DNA of 64,000 nt from Phoenix dactylifera. Lineage: Eukaryota; Streptophyta; Magnoliopsida; Arecales; Arecaceae. Shown here piece after piece: positions 9,803-20,344 of this stretch. Position 1 is the first letter of the stretch, and each line of letters begins with the position of its first letter. The DNA lies in the NCBI RefSeq assembly GCF_009389715.1, contig NC_052402.1:20778956-20842955 (forward strand), written 5' to 3'. Position numbers and translations under genes: made by a program. Below the pieces are notes generated by a model. It was given only the letters and a program-made list of their open reading frames with translations. It made no database searches and was not told the origin of the DNA.

Positions 9803-11749
9803 TTATATACCTTCATCATATTGTTCACGAAGCCAATCTTGGGTACACACTAAGGCTTCTACGGTAGAAGGGCTCAAAGAGCTTCGATACTGATCCACAA
9901 CTCTACCACCAGTGCTGAATGCCGACTCAGATGAAACAGTGGAGACTGGAATAGCTAGAACATCTCGAGCCATTCTTGATAGTATAGGATAGACTGCTGC
10001 ATTGCTCTTCCACCAAGCCAAGATGTCAAACTCTTTATTCTCCAAATCAGGAAGTACATCATCATCCAAATAACTATCCAACTCGGATCTCTTAGGGCGT
10101 TTTGAAGAACTCTGATTTCTCAATTGAGCAAAGTCCATACCAAATTTTTTTTTGGAAGAAACTGAACTTATATCACCTTGTCCACCAAAATTAGATGTTC
10201 GCTCACTTGAACTCATAGAGGGATGCATTCTTGTTGCATCTACATACTCATTATACAATTGAAAAAGACAAGCACGAATATCATCAATCTTTTTCTTGCA
10301 CTCCTCCAACTCAAATGCCTTTTGATAACAAAATTCTACAAATATCAACTTTGATCTGGGATCCAAAATAGAAGCAATTACCAACAAATTATTGCACTGA
10401 GACCAATATTTGTTAAACTTCTTTAGCATCTCATTTGTTAATTGCTTTACTGTTTCATCAGTATCGATACTTTCATCCATCAACAAAGCCCTAATTCCCC
10501 AAACTTCTTTTAGGTATAAATTGGATGTGGGATACTTACAACCAGAAAATACTTTAGTGGCATCAAGAAAGGCTTCTAAAAATTTAAGAATTATAGAAGC
10601 CTTTTTCCATTCATCATTGGTGGGGCATACACATGAATGCTCAGTTGCATATCTAATAAGAGCATCTTTATAACCAAGTGCATCATGCAACATTTCATAA
10701 GTAGAATTCCATCTTGTAGGAACATCCAAAGTGAGTCCTTTTCTAGCAGGAAGTCTCATATGCTGTAGAATTTCATTAAATGCTTGCATTCGAGATGGGG
10801 ATGCAGAGACATATCTAACAATTTCTCTTATACATTCAATAGCTTCATGAATGATTTTCATTCCATCCTGAACCATAATATTTAATATATGTGCACAACA
10901 TCTAATATGACTGTACTCCCCACTAAACAACATTGAAGCACAAAAGTGATCTCGGAGCCTTCTCATTACAGCATCATTTGTGCTGCAATTATCCAAAGTA
11001 ATAGCACATATTTTATAATCCAATTCCCATTCAACAAGACATTTTTTTACAGCATCTTCAATTGCAAAGCTGGTGTGAGGGTATGGAAGTTTCTTGAAAC
11101 TAATAATCTTCTTATGCAGAGTAAAGTCAGAATCAATATAATGTGCTGTGAAAGAAATGTAACCGATTTTCTGATTTGATGTCCAAATATCAGTAGTGAA
11201 ACTAACTCGAGAACTTAGGTTCTTGAATACATCATGCAATTTTTTCCTCTCTTCTTGATACAAAGCCATACAATCATGTTTTACAGTCTTACGTCCCATA
11301 ATTTTGAATAATGACTGAAGAGATCTCATAAAATCCAGAAAAACAGTGTGCTCAACAATACGAAATGGAAGCTCAGCACATATGATAAATTTTGCAAGAA
11401 TTTTTCTATTCTCTTCTTGATTGAATTTGAAACACTTTATCGGATCTTTTGAACTTGGTAGTAAGAGCAACTGATTAGTCGGATTCTTTTGATACTTCTT
11501 GCAAACATTTTCAAGATGGCGTTTTAGATGACTCGTTCCTCCTTTAGTGCTCCCACTTAAAACTTTTTTACAATATTTGCACTTAGCTATTGACCCTTCA
11601 GAATTTTTTTCCTCGATAAAGTGATTCCATACCCAAGATCTTTTTCTAGAAGAATTGTCACAAACATTTTCAGAAGTATCTTCATTTATATCATCCTCAT
11701 TCCTTAAATCTTCAACAGTCTCATTTTCACCCACTTTAGAATGAGACAT
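9803..11749 (-). CDS. hAT transposase, zinc-finger BED / RICESLEEPER type, intact
   Basis: 648 residues from the ATG at 11,749; the frame runs seven codons further upstream only from a TTG. A BED zinc finger near the N terminus has C57, C60, H74 and H78 with SWVWNHF before it. The middle is the RNase H-like fold, with TDIWTS and TLDNCSTND carrying likely catalytic aspartates and a CCAHILN segment. The C-terminal 90 residues are the hAT dimerisation domain, with WWKSN, YPILSRMARD and SSESAFSTGGRV. It cuts and pastes DNA at the TIRs of its family and acts in the nucleus. No stop or frameshift is seen, so it could be functional or, less likely, a domesticated gene. The intact TIRs and target duplication around it argue for a transposon gene. 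Confidence 0.93.
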   Translation of the reverse strand: MSHSKVGENETVEDLRNEDDINEDTSENVCDNSSRKRSWVWNHFIEEKNSEGSIAKCKYCKKVLSGSTKGGTSHLKRHLENVCKKYQKNPTNQLLLLPSSKDPIKCFKFNQEENRKILAKFIICAELPFRIVEHTVFLDFMRSLQSLFKIMGRKTVKHDCMALYQEERKKLHDVFKNLSSRVSFTTDIWTSNQKIGYISFTAHYIDSDFTLHKKIISFKKLPYPHTSFAIEDAVKKCLVEWELDYKICAITLDNCSTNDAVMRRLRDHFCASMLFSGEYSHIRCCAHILNIMVQDGMKIIHEAIECIREIVRYVSASPSRMQAFNEILQHMRLPARKGLTLDVPTRWNSTYEMLHDALGYKDALIRYATEHSCVCPTNDEWKKASIILKFLEAFLDATKVFSGCKYPTSNLYLKEVWGIRALLMDESIDTDETVKQLTNEMLKKFNKYWSQCNNLLVIASILDPRSKLIFVEFCYQKAFELEECKKKIDDIRACLFQLYNEYVDATRMHPSMSSSERTSNFGGQGDISSVSSKKKFGMDFAQLRNQSSSKRPKRSELDSYLDDDVLPDLENKEFDILAWWKSNAAVYPILSRMARDVLAIPVSTVSSESAFSTGGRVVDQYRSSLSPSTVEALVCTQDWLREQYDEGI

Positions 11750-11770
11750 TAGTAAAAATAATCTGCCCAA

Positions 11771-13050
11771 ATAAAAAAATAAACATCACAAATTTAACCT
11801 ATAACAAAAAAAATATCATTTAATCTATAGCAATAGGAATACCAAAACTAATAAAGATAATGGAATACCAAAACTATAGCAATAGAAATACCAAAACCAA
11901 TAGAAATGATTCATGTAAAGCAAGATTAATTACTAACCATTGACAATTTATTTATCACAATGTAGCTTCATCATGCCTCAAACAAGAAGTTACAGTTTTA
12001 CAGACATTTATAAGTAGATACAATATGACCTGTCACTCTGTCAGATACTAAAATTTACAGGTGCACAACATTGCAGTTAACTCAAAGATTAAAAATATTC
12101 TAATAAGAGTTACATACTTACATGTCAACCTCAATGACAAGTGCACTATGTAGCCTGAAGATGTAGAATGTTATACCGTATACAGTAACCGTTAAAATGC
12201 AACAGAAATACAAAACAATTTGCACCATATCCAGAAAATATTGCAAGGAAAAGAACCAAAAATTTAACATAGGCATACATCCATGGGCTTGCCATTTGTT
12301 TATAGGCTAATTTGAGAATCTTTCCCATTGTTTTCATGTCAGCAATAGCCACTAACAATGTATAATATCCAGAGTAAACAATTTTCAGTGAAGTTTCTCG
12401 GTGATGCTAGCTTGGAAGTACCGAAGGTCCAAACTACCAAAACCAAAAGGCAAAAACTGACATTCAAAGAATCAAAATTGATAGAAATTCAAGTGAAGCT
12501 TGCATGAGCGGACTAAATGCCAAATCCCAAAACAAATAAAGATAACGGAAGATTGTGATGGACGGTCGAAGAGCCCTCAGATCTAGGGTTTCCCCGCTTC
12601 GCCGAGCTTGGACGGTCGACGACGATGGCTGGCGACCGGCGACGAGCTGACAAGAAAAAGCGAAGAAACCCTAGCTCCACGCCTTCGCCGCTCGTCCACT
12701 CTGCGCTTCTGCAAATCCTAACCAAAACGAAGGTAATCGTACCTCAAAACCTAGATTCGCCGATGATAGGGTGGTCGGGACTCCTCTTCACCACGACGGA
12801 CCGTCGAAGAGATGAAGATCTTGGACGGTCGACGACCGATGACGCCGATGATAGGGTGCTCGTCGCCTCGTCGCCTCCACCGGCCACTGCTCGTTCGCTC
12901 AGACCGAAGAAAGTAGAAACCCTCGTTGCCTCGTCGCCTTCAGTCGCCTCGTCGCCTCCACCGGCCACTGCTCGTTCGCTCAGACCGAAGAAAGTAGAAA
13001 CCCTAGCTTCAGTGCTGCCCGCGATGTCGATTCAGGATTTAGGGGATTCG
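11771..13050 (-). promoter_or_regulatory. 5' side of the hAT-A transposase gene: leader and promoter DNA, with a 59-bp duplication
   Basis: The stretch between the transposase start and the right TIR region has no long coding frame on the minus strand. Its distal part (12,500-13,020) is GC-rich. A 59-bp direct repeat at 12,865-12,923 and 12,946-13,004 begins GCCTCGTCGCCTCC and ends GTAGAAACCCT. This is the expected place for the promoter and an untranslated first exon, but no element can be fixed by sequence alone. Confidence 0.45.
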
Positions 13051-13262
13051 GGTTTGGGCCGGGCGGCAGACGGGCCCGCGATTCGGGCTGGAGGTAGGCT
13101 CTGACTTGGACGGGCCCGGGCCGGGCCCATGGTATACCCGAGCCCGGCCCGAAATACATATGGGCTAAATCATTCAGCCCGAGCCCGGCCCGAACTGTAT
13201 TGAGCCTAGCCCATAGCCCGGCCCGCGGGCGGCCCGGCCCGATGGGCTTCGGGCCGGCCCGA
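13050..13262. repeat. GC-rich subterminal repeats, right end of hAT-A
   Basis: Clustered GGCCCG and CGGGCC motifs precede the right TIR and mirror the left end. Confidence 0.75.
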
Positions 13263-13287
13263 GCCCACTTCCAGCCCTACTAAGGAT

Positions 13288-13375
13288 CAATAAGATCAAA
13301 CTATACTCAAACCAATACTTGTTAAATTTAACTTGCATCTCTCTAACCATATCAACCATAAAATCATATGGGCCA
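13288..13375 (-). pseudogene. hAT-B transposase fragment (central part), stranded by later insertions
   Basis: Read on the minus strand this encodes PYDFMVDMVREMQVKFNKYW, which continues without a gap from the hAT-B frame ending LIETANG just right of 34,354. The matching part of the hAT-A transposase reads LKKFNKYWSQC. The two pieces are now 21 kb apart because array A inserted between them, leaving the 5-bp duplication GGCCA at 13,371-13,375 and 34,355-34,359. The left edge is cut by hAT-A. Confidence 0.85.
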
Positions 13376-13508
13376 TGTGAGGCCCAATAGTCCCACATCG
13401 GAAAGACTCGTTCTAGAGCCTGGGCATATGAGGCGGGTGTCTCCTAATCCTGCAGACGCATTTTGGGTGGAAAACAAAATCGGGAAGGGGTGAAGGATGC
13501 TTGCGTGA

Positions 13509-13974
13509 AGCATCCTCGAAAAGAAGAGAAGTAAAATTTCAAGAGGGGGACTTTGTATTCTTAAAAGTTTCACCCTCGAAAGGTGTTACAAGATTTGGAA
13601 GACATAGTAAATTGAATCCTCGCTACATTGGACCCTTTGAGATTCTTTCCAGAGTAGGGGAGGTTGCTTACAAACTAGCTTTGCCACCAGAGTTATCCAG
13701 TGTGCATAATGTCTTTCATGTTTCTCTTCTACGGAGATACATTCCTGATCCCAGCCATATAGTACAGCACGAGCCCCTGCAGATTGATAGAGACCTGATT
13801 TATGAAGAGTATCCTTTACGCATCATTGATCATAAGGAGCAGGTCCTGAGGCGACGTATCATCCCCTATGTGAAAGTTCAGTGGAGCAACCATTCGGAGA
13901 GAGAGGCCACATGGGAACTTGAGGAGGATATGCGAGCAAGACATCCGCAACTCTTTGAGAATACAGGTATGTAA
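13509..13974 (+). pseudogene. Chromodomain Gypsy polyprotein, C-terminal fragment (integrase end plus chromodomain)
   Basis: The frame gives KRREVKFQEGDFVFLKVSP, then PRYIGPFEILSRVGEVAY, NVFHVSLLRRY and PYVKVQWSNHSEREATWELE before the stop at 13,974. These are the integrase C-terminal GPF/Y module and the chromodomain of Tekay/Del-type Gypsy elements. Everything upstream (gag, protease, RT, RNase H, integrase core) is missing: the sequence switches from TRIM LTR to Gypsy near 13,509. A purine tract (AAGGAGGGGAGAA) and the Gypsy LTR follow directly, as at a normal Gypsy 3' end. Confidence 0.9.
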
Positions 13975-14011
13975 ATTTCGAGGACGAAATTTTAATAAGG
14001 AGGGGAGAATA

Positions 14012-16628
14012 TGATAACCGCCCCACTCCCAAGAGAAACGGAGGGGGGGCATTACACTGTCGTGCAGGCGTTTGTAACGCCTGATGGTGGGCGGTTACAA
14101 CCGCCCGCCTTTCCCAGCAATCGGAGGCTACAAGAAGCCTCGATCGGTGGGGAATTTCATCATCCTCTTCCCTCTTCTCCACCGTCTCTCTCTCACAAAC
14201 CTTCACAGTTGGCAGGATCCGGTGTTAGACCCACGCCGTCGGAGCAGAGGGCTGCATCGCCGGAGTAGGAGACGAACGATCCCCTTCAGAGCAGGTAAAG
14301 CCCTTCTTCCTAATTTATTTTGTAGATCTAGTTAAAAAAAAAAAGAGAGGAAGAGGGTAGCGGGCGCCGGCTGCGGGCTGCGCCGGCTGCGGTGGCCGCG
14401 AGCTGCGTCGGCCGCAAGCCGCGGCGGTCGCAAGGGGCGGCCGGTGTCGCTGACAGGCCGGGGAGCGCTGCCGGCTGCGGCTCGGTCCCTCCCCGAGCCA
14501 GATCTTCCATCCGCGAGAGAAAAAAAAAAAAACATACCGGCGGTTGATCCGCAGCCGCAACCGCGGGCGCCGGCCTTGGCCGTGGGCCGCGGGTCGTCGG
14601 CCGTGGGATGCAGATCGCCGGCAGCAGGAGGCAGACGCGGCCGCGGGCCGCCGATGCGCCCCGAGCATGACCACGGGCACGGCCGCGGGCGCCGCAGGCC
14701 GGCCGCCGGGCGCCATCGGTCGCTGCCCGTTCCTCCCAAGCCTCTCGAGCTCGCCCTCCTCCCTCCATGGGAGAAGAAATGGGAAGAAAGGGGGAAGGAG
14801 AAATCGGGAGAAGAGAAGAGGAGGAGAAGAAAAAGAAAGAAAAAAAAATGGGAGAAGAAGCTTCGGGAAGGAAGAAGGAAGAAAAGAAAAAGAAGAAAAG
14901 AAGAAAAAGAAAAGAAAAAGAGAAGAAAAGGAAAGAAAAGAAAAAAAAAAAAAAAAGAGAGACCCTTAACGGGTCCGACCTAACGGGTCTGATCCGAGTA
15001 CGGGTCCGAACCTGTTAGGCCCAAATAAAAGAAAAGAAAAATGGGTTTAGCCAAATTTGACTAAAACCGAGCCCAGTCAGATTGGGCTAAGTCCGGACGA
15101 ACCCAAACTATAAATTGGGTTAAATCCGAACCAAATTAAGCCCAATTGAGTTAGGTCTGAACCTAATTAAACTGAGTTAGTCTCAGCAGACCTAAATTGA
15201 ATATGAATCAAGCCCAATTCAAAACCAGTTTAACTAAATTGAGACCGAATTGACTTTGGGCTGACCCTGACTCAAGCCTAGATGAGCCACATTGACCCTG
15301 GACCAAAATTAAACCTAATTGGACTTGAAATTGAGCCCAATAACATAATCAGAAGACCAAATTGACCCGATAGGGCTAGACCCAATCAAGAACCGAGCCC
15401 AATTCTTTAATTAAAGACCCAATTGACCTACGTGAACCCAATCTGGTTCTAAATCGAGGCCAAGGGCTCTAAATTAAATAAATTGGACTTGAGATCCAAG
15501 CAAGTAAATTCATGTTATGATAAATTAGAAAATTATGAAATAAATAGAGAATAATGTGACCCCTATGTGATTTATTTAGGTGATCAAGGATTTGTCACCC
15601 GGACGTGAGAAATTGGAAATCATATTGCTGTAAGTAACCTTGGCACTGATCTTAAAGTTTTTAAATTACTGTTTATTCATCATTATGAAAATGTATTGCT
15701 TATGATATATTTTCCTCAAAATTAGGATCAAGTATATGATTGCATGTGATACATGAATTTGATTAAAGAGCATCCTTCATGAATATTTGATGATGTATGA
15801 GTTATGAAATTATGATTATGTTAGACTGCATGAAAAATGATATTTGAGGCATGTTTATGCATTTTAAATTATATAATGCCATTTATCATTTTCAAACCTA
15901 TTTATGATGATTATGATTTATGAAAGAAAAAGAATATGATTTATGAACTCTCAGATAGCTATGACCACCTCTAGAAATAGAGGCCAGTCGACACCCTGGA
16001 GCTAGCATCCAAAGAATAACAGGCCCTCTGCCAACGGGTTAAAGTTGGTAACGAATAACAGAATTAGTCGACTAAGATTAACAGGCCCTGTCACGGGATT
16101 ATAGTGACCATAGCAGCACATCCGTCTGAGAGTATGTTTTATAAAATATGGATAAATGGCAATATTTTTATATGATTTGCATTATCATGATTATGAACTT
16201 TTATGGATAGAACATGCATTGCTTTATGACCTGATTTGTGTATATCATCTATAAAATGTTTTATTTTACATCAACTGTTGGCTTTTTAATTACTGCATTG
16301 GCATAATTGTACTTGATCCAATAAGATAGTACCTGGTTACTTACTGAGCTGTGTAGCTCATACCTTTTTATCTACTTTTTTTTCTTACAGATGATTAAGA
16401 CCACTAGGAGCAGGGAGCTTGATGTTATTCAGGGTTGGGGTAATTGAAAATGTTATGTAATAATCAGATTTTAGAAGCGCTGTACTGTTCCAACTTCTTC
16501 ACTAATGTTATGACATTAGTAAATGAAACTATTTATTTTTATTATGAAATTTTATGAGGCTTCGTGTTATTGTGTGCATAAGATAGCAATAGCACGGCCG
16601 TGTCATGATCCGGATTTGGGGCGTGACA
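14012..16628 (+). mobile_element. Gypsy (Tekay-like) LTR fused into TRIM array A
   Basis: A 2,617-bp LTR starts TGATAACCGCCCC after the purine tract and ends GGGGCGTGACA. It is followed by a primer-site sequence TTTAGTGGTATCAGAGCC, not by flanking DNA, and then by the TRIM internal region. It holds GC-rich DNA (14,350-14,760), a purine-rich stretch of GAA/AAG runs (14,770-14,960), degenerate CCCAATTGA-like repeats (15,000-15,450) and short repeats with AACAGGCCCT (15,960-16,120). Basic or glutamate-rich frames in it are composition artefacts. Confidence 0.8.
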
Positions 16629-17167
16629 TTTAGTGGTATCAGAGCCGAGGACGGCTCTTGTCCGATGGTGGGAAGGGTGTGAGGCCCAATAGTCCCACAT
16701 CGGAAAGACTCGTTCTAGAGCCTGGGCATATGAGGCGGGTGTCTCCTAATCCTGCAGACGCGTTTTGGGTGGAAAATAAAATCGGAGAGGGGTGAAGGAC
16801 GCTTGCGTGAAGCCCCGAAACCGGACAATATCTGGCAGGGGAGCCCCGCGGTCCCCCCTCATGTGGCCCCCATGTGGGCACTGGGTGCCTCACGTGCTCC
16901 GCAGAAGCAGGGGCGTGATATTGGTGTGAGGCCCAATAGTCCCACATCGGAAAGACTCGTTCTAGAGCCTGGGCATATGAGGCGGGTGTCTCCTAATCCT
17001 GCAGACGCATTTTGGGTGGAAAATAAAATCAGGGAGGGGTGAAGGACGCTTGCGTGAAGCCCCGAAATCGGACAATATCTGGCAGGGGAGCCCCGCGGTC
17101 CCCCCTCATGTGGCCCCCACGTGGGCACTGGGTGCCTCACGTGCTCCGCAGAAGCGGGGGCGTGACA

Positions 17168-17213
17168 TTTGGTATCAGCGCCGAGGACGGCTCTTGTCCG
17201 ATGGTGGGAAGGG
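17168..17213 (+). other. Complete internal region of the TRIM-like element (46 bp)
   Basis: The whole body between two LTRs is 46 bases. It opens with a variant of the tRNA-Met primer site (TTTGGTATCAGCGCC; other copies have TGGTATCAGAGCC). Then comes a short inverted repeat, GCCGAGGACGGC, and it closes with a purine-rich tract before the next TGTGAGG. Confidence 0.85.
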
Positions 17214-18929
17214 TGTGAGGCCCAATAGTCCCACATCGGAAAGACTCGTTCCAGAGCCTGGGCATATGAGGTGGGTGTCTCCTAATCCTGCAGACGCGTT
17301 TTGGGTAGAAAACAAAACCGGGAAGGGGTGAAGGACGCTTGCGTGAAGCCCCAGAACCGGACAATATCTGGCAGGGGAGCCCTGTCACGCCCCGAACCCG
17401 AACCTAGGCCCGGGACGCGCCAGACGCCGCACACCCGCACGGCGGACCGCACGGGCGTGCAAGGCTGAATAATCAGACACTCAAGTCACAACATCAGATC
17501 ACAATATCAATACTAAAAATCTATCATTTATGATAATCAAATCAACAATTCAATTTCAAATGTCTCAAATAAAGTTGATAACATTTATTTACAAGATCAA
17601 TTACTTATGACAAAATGAATCTAAATCTATCTATGTCCAGTGTCATAAGTCCTCTCCTCCCGAATTCCCCATCAATCATCTCCTGCAATTATGTCAAAAA
17701 CAGGTATGAGCTACAACAGCTCAGTAGGTAACAACATGCATAAAGTCACGATAACATGTATTAAAGCATATGCAATATAACTACAGGTCATGTGCACAAA
17801 TAAATATGATGATCCGCAAACCAATCCGATACTCAAGTAATATATATATATACCATCTCAGTCTATCATATCACGCATAACATAATCCACAGATCAAACC
17901 GCATGACTACGGCCACATCACCCAGTGGCATGGTCACACCAAAGTGTCAACACTCTGCTCCAAATGGAGCCCTGCACCGCAGTGCTGCACCCCAGGGTGC
18001 CCAATCTCTGCTCCTCAGAGCATGCTCCGCAGAGCCAAAACACCCCATAGTGCCGGAACTAGTTCCTCATACAAGTCGACAGGGCCAACGTTTCCACCCC
18101 ATTGGCGGAAATCCTAGACAATAATCACGCGGTCTCCAAAATCACATCCACAATTTCCAACAATCAAACTTAATATAAACATAAGTTTTCAAAACCAATA
18201 TCTACATAATAGATTTTCAGATGATCAATTTCCAGTCAAAAACATGCTTCTAAATAATAATGATGCCAAGAATATAAAACATATCAATATGCTGGAAATA
18301 ATCATACACATATGCATAATACATGTAAATCATACTTTGAGCAAGATTACCTACCTGGGCTCGCTTAAAAATCCCTGCCACAGATATCACGAACCCCTGG
18401 TTAAACATAAATATTAATTATTTAATTAACTAAGAAACATAATTTAAATTATTCCCAATTCCTTAAATTTCTAAGTTCATGGATCCAAGAATGGGCCCCT
18501 AAGATCAGACATAGACCCTAAGAACAGGTAAACCAAAACCCCAAAAATCAGGATCCTTTAAATCCAAAACCAATTGTAGCCCAAAACAGATTAGGCCCAA
18601 TTGAACCAAACCAGATTCAGGTCCAGATCAGATCTCAGGCCCATACCAAACCAGCCCACAGATCCAATGAGGTTCAACTCAGCCCAACACAGATTCTCCA
18701 ACCCAACCCAAACCAGATTTGATCAGACCAGATTAGATCAAATCCTGATGAATCAGTTTATACTCACACCAGGCTAACCCAAATTCCTGACTCAGGTTCA
18801 GACCCTAACCAAAACCCATTCACTCCAACTCGGATCAAACCCTATTCACAGCATAGGTGAAACCGGTTCACAGTTTGAACCCGGTCCAAGATCTGGTTCA
18901 CAAATCAAGCACGGAAATCGATGCAAGGA

Positions 18930-19320
18930 AAAACACCCAGCCGGAAGAAGAAGAAGAAGAAGAAGAAGAAGAAAAAGAAGGAGAAGAGGAAGAAGAAGGA
19001 GAAGAAGAAGAAGAAAGAAAGAAGGGGGGGGGTGGCTGGTGGCTCCGGTCGGCCCTCGACGGCCGACTGTGGCCCTCGACGGCGGCGCTCGGCCCGCCGC
19101 CGTCGGCCATCCCACTGTCACAAGCCGAGCGGAGGAAGAAGAAGAGAAGAAAGAGAGGAAGAAAGGGAGGAAAGAGAGGGAGACCGGGGCTGGAAGCCCG
19201 GCCCCCGTTCACCCACCTCCGGCCGAACTGTTTCGGCCGGATTGACCCCGGCCGGCCACCGTCGGCCGGCTGCATCTCACAAATCTTCCCCGAAACAGGG
19301 GAAGTGCAAGCGGTAACATC
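18930..19320. other. Purine-rich and GC-rich core of the G2 3' LTR
   Basis: A run of AAG/GAA units (18,945-19,030) leads into GC-rich DNA with inverted GGCCG/CGGCC motifs. The same block recurs in the other LTR at 33,515-33,890, with a length change in the adjoining G run. Long frames on both strands here come from skewed composition and are not genes. Confidence 0.7.
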
Positions 19321-20344
19321 ACTCAATCCTCCCCCCCTTAAATCAAAAAAAGAAACAAATAGATGATTGTCTTCCTCACCTCCGGTCGTCGACGATGAAC
19401 CCCGACGGCGTTGGCGGCTCCGGTGACGACTACGGCTCCGACGATTTTGACAAAGAGGGAAAACGAAGAGGAAGGGATGGGAAAGGGATGGGGCTCGGAT
19501 GAGGCTCTCAGAGGAGAGAAAGAGGGAGAGAGAGAGGGAGAGGGAGAGGGAAGAGGGAAGAGGGGGGGTGGGGCGGAGATCTCGCTGGCCGTTCGGCCGG
19601 CGTGGTCTTCGTGGGGAGACCATGAAGTGTTGGGAACCCGCCCATGCCGCTGATATTTCAAAAATTAATTAGATGGCAGCGGAAGAGGCATGTGCGGGAT
19701 CGACGTTCATCGCATGAACGTTGTTTCGAGACCTTTCGTAATTAGGTAAGAATTAAGAGTTTTAAAACTATTAGGAAGATCAGATCTTCACCTTGCGCGG
19801 GTAGATGATCACCGCAAATCTGAATTCGTGGTTTTGGAAGAGGGTTCGCTTGAAGCCGTTCAAACGTCCGGCCTCTACGGGTATCCACACGAAGCAGGAT
19901 CCGATCCAAGCTCTCTATCTCACCGGGGTGCTAGCTCCCTTGCAGAGATAGCTTTGATGGCTGATGTCCTCCCTCTCAATCAACTCTTGATTGTGCTTGG
20001 AAGGAGGAAGAAGAAGGATGAAGAAGAGGAAGAAGATGAGCCCCTATGCAGCCTTCTGCTGTTCCTTGCGTTGGATGAAGGAAGGGAAGGGAAAGGAAGC
20101 CGCCAACTCTTGGCTTTTCTTCTCCCTTTGCTTACGGCTGAACCAAGAGGAGGAGAGGGGGCTTCCACGGCTTGAAGAGGAGGAAAAAGATTCAACCTTG
20201 AGGGGGGCCGGCCCTAGTCCTCCTTTTAAAGTGAGTGGAGCTCCTAACAATTAGGAGCTCCATGATAACTTACCAAAGAAGGGGCGCCGGCCCTAGCTCT
20301 TCATGTCGCCCTAGCCAAGTGGAGAGGGGCTGATGTCCCTCTTA

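Larger units (their letters stand above)
7842..13279 (-). mobile_element. hAT-A: complete hAT-superfamily DNA transposon with captured host exons
   Basis: The element is 5,438 bp. Its ends are a perfect 17-bp terminal inverted repeat, TAGGGCTGGAAGTGGGC at 7,842-7,858 and its complement at 13,263-13,279. A perfect 8-bp target duplication CTAAGGAT flanks it (7,834-7,841 and 13,280-13,287), as hAT elements produce. Both ends carry dense GGGCC/CGGGC motifs for about 200 bp. Inside, on the minus strand, are an intact transposase (9,803-11,749) and, downstream of it in the same orientation, exons of an acyl-CoA synthetase gene (8,294-8,718). It sits inside the transposase gene of an older hAT element (hAT-B). 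Intact ends, frame and duplication point to a fairly recent insertion. Confidence 0.95.

Noticed and set aside
14315-15018. Long overlapping frames on both strands, rich in R/A/G/P or K/E
   Set aside because: They lie in the GC-rich and purine-rich core of a Gypsy LTR. Three frames are open at once because of composition, with no domain.
16678-17382. TRIM LTRs as a Cassandra element (5S rRNA-bearing TRIM)
   Set aside because: No 5S rRNA promoter-like sequence is present in the LTR.
16639-17388. Frames of about 80-125 codons with repeated MWDYWASH or MREAPK starts
   Set aside because: They read through TRIM LTRs and repeat wherever the LTR does, including 35,106-36,290; not coding.
18846-19661. 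Frames rich in glutamate or serine/leucine, repeated at 33,429-34,233
   Set aside because: They recur in both G2 LTRs and come from GAA/AAG runs; LTR sequence, not genes.
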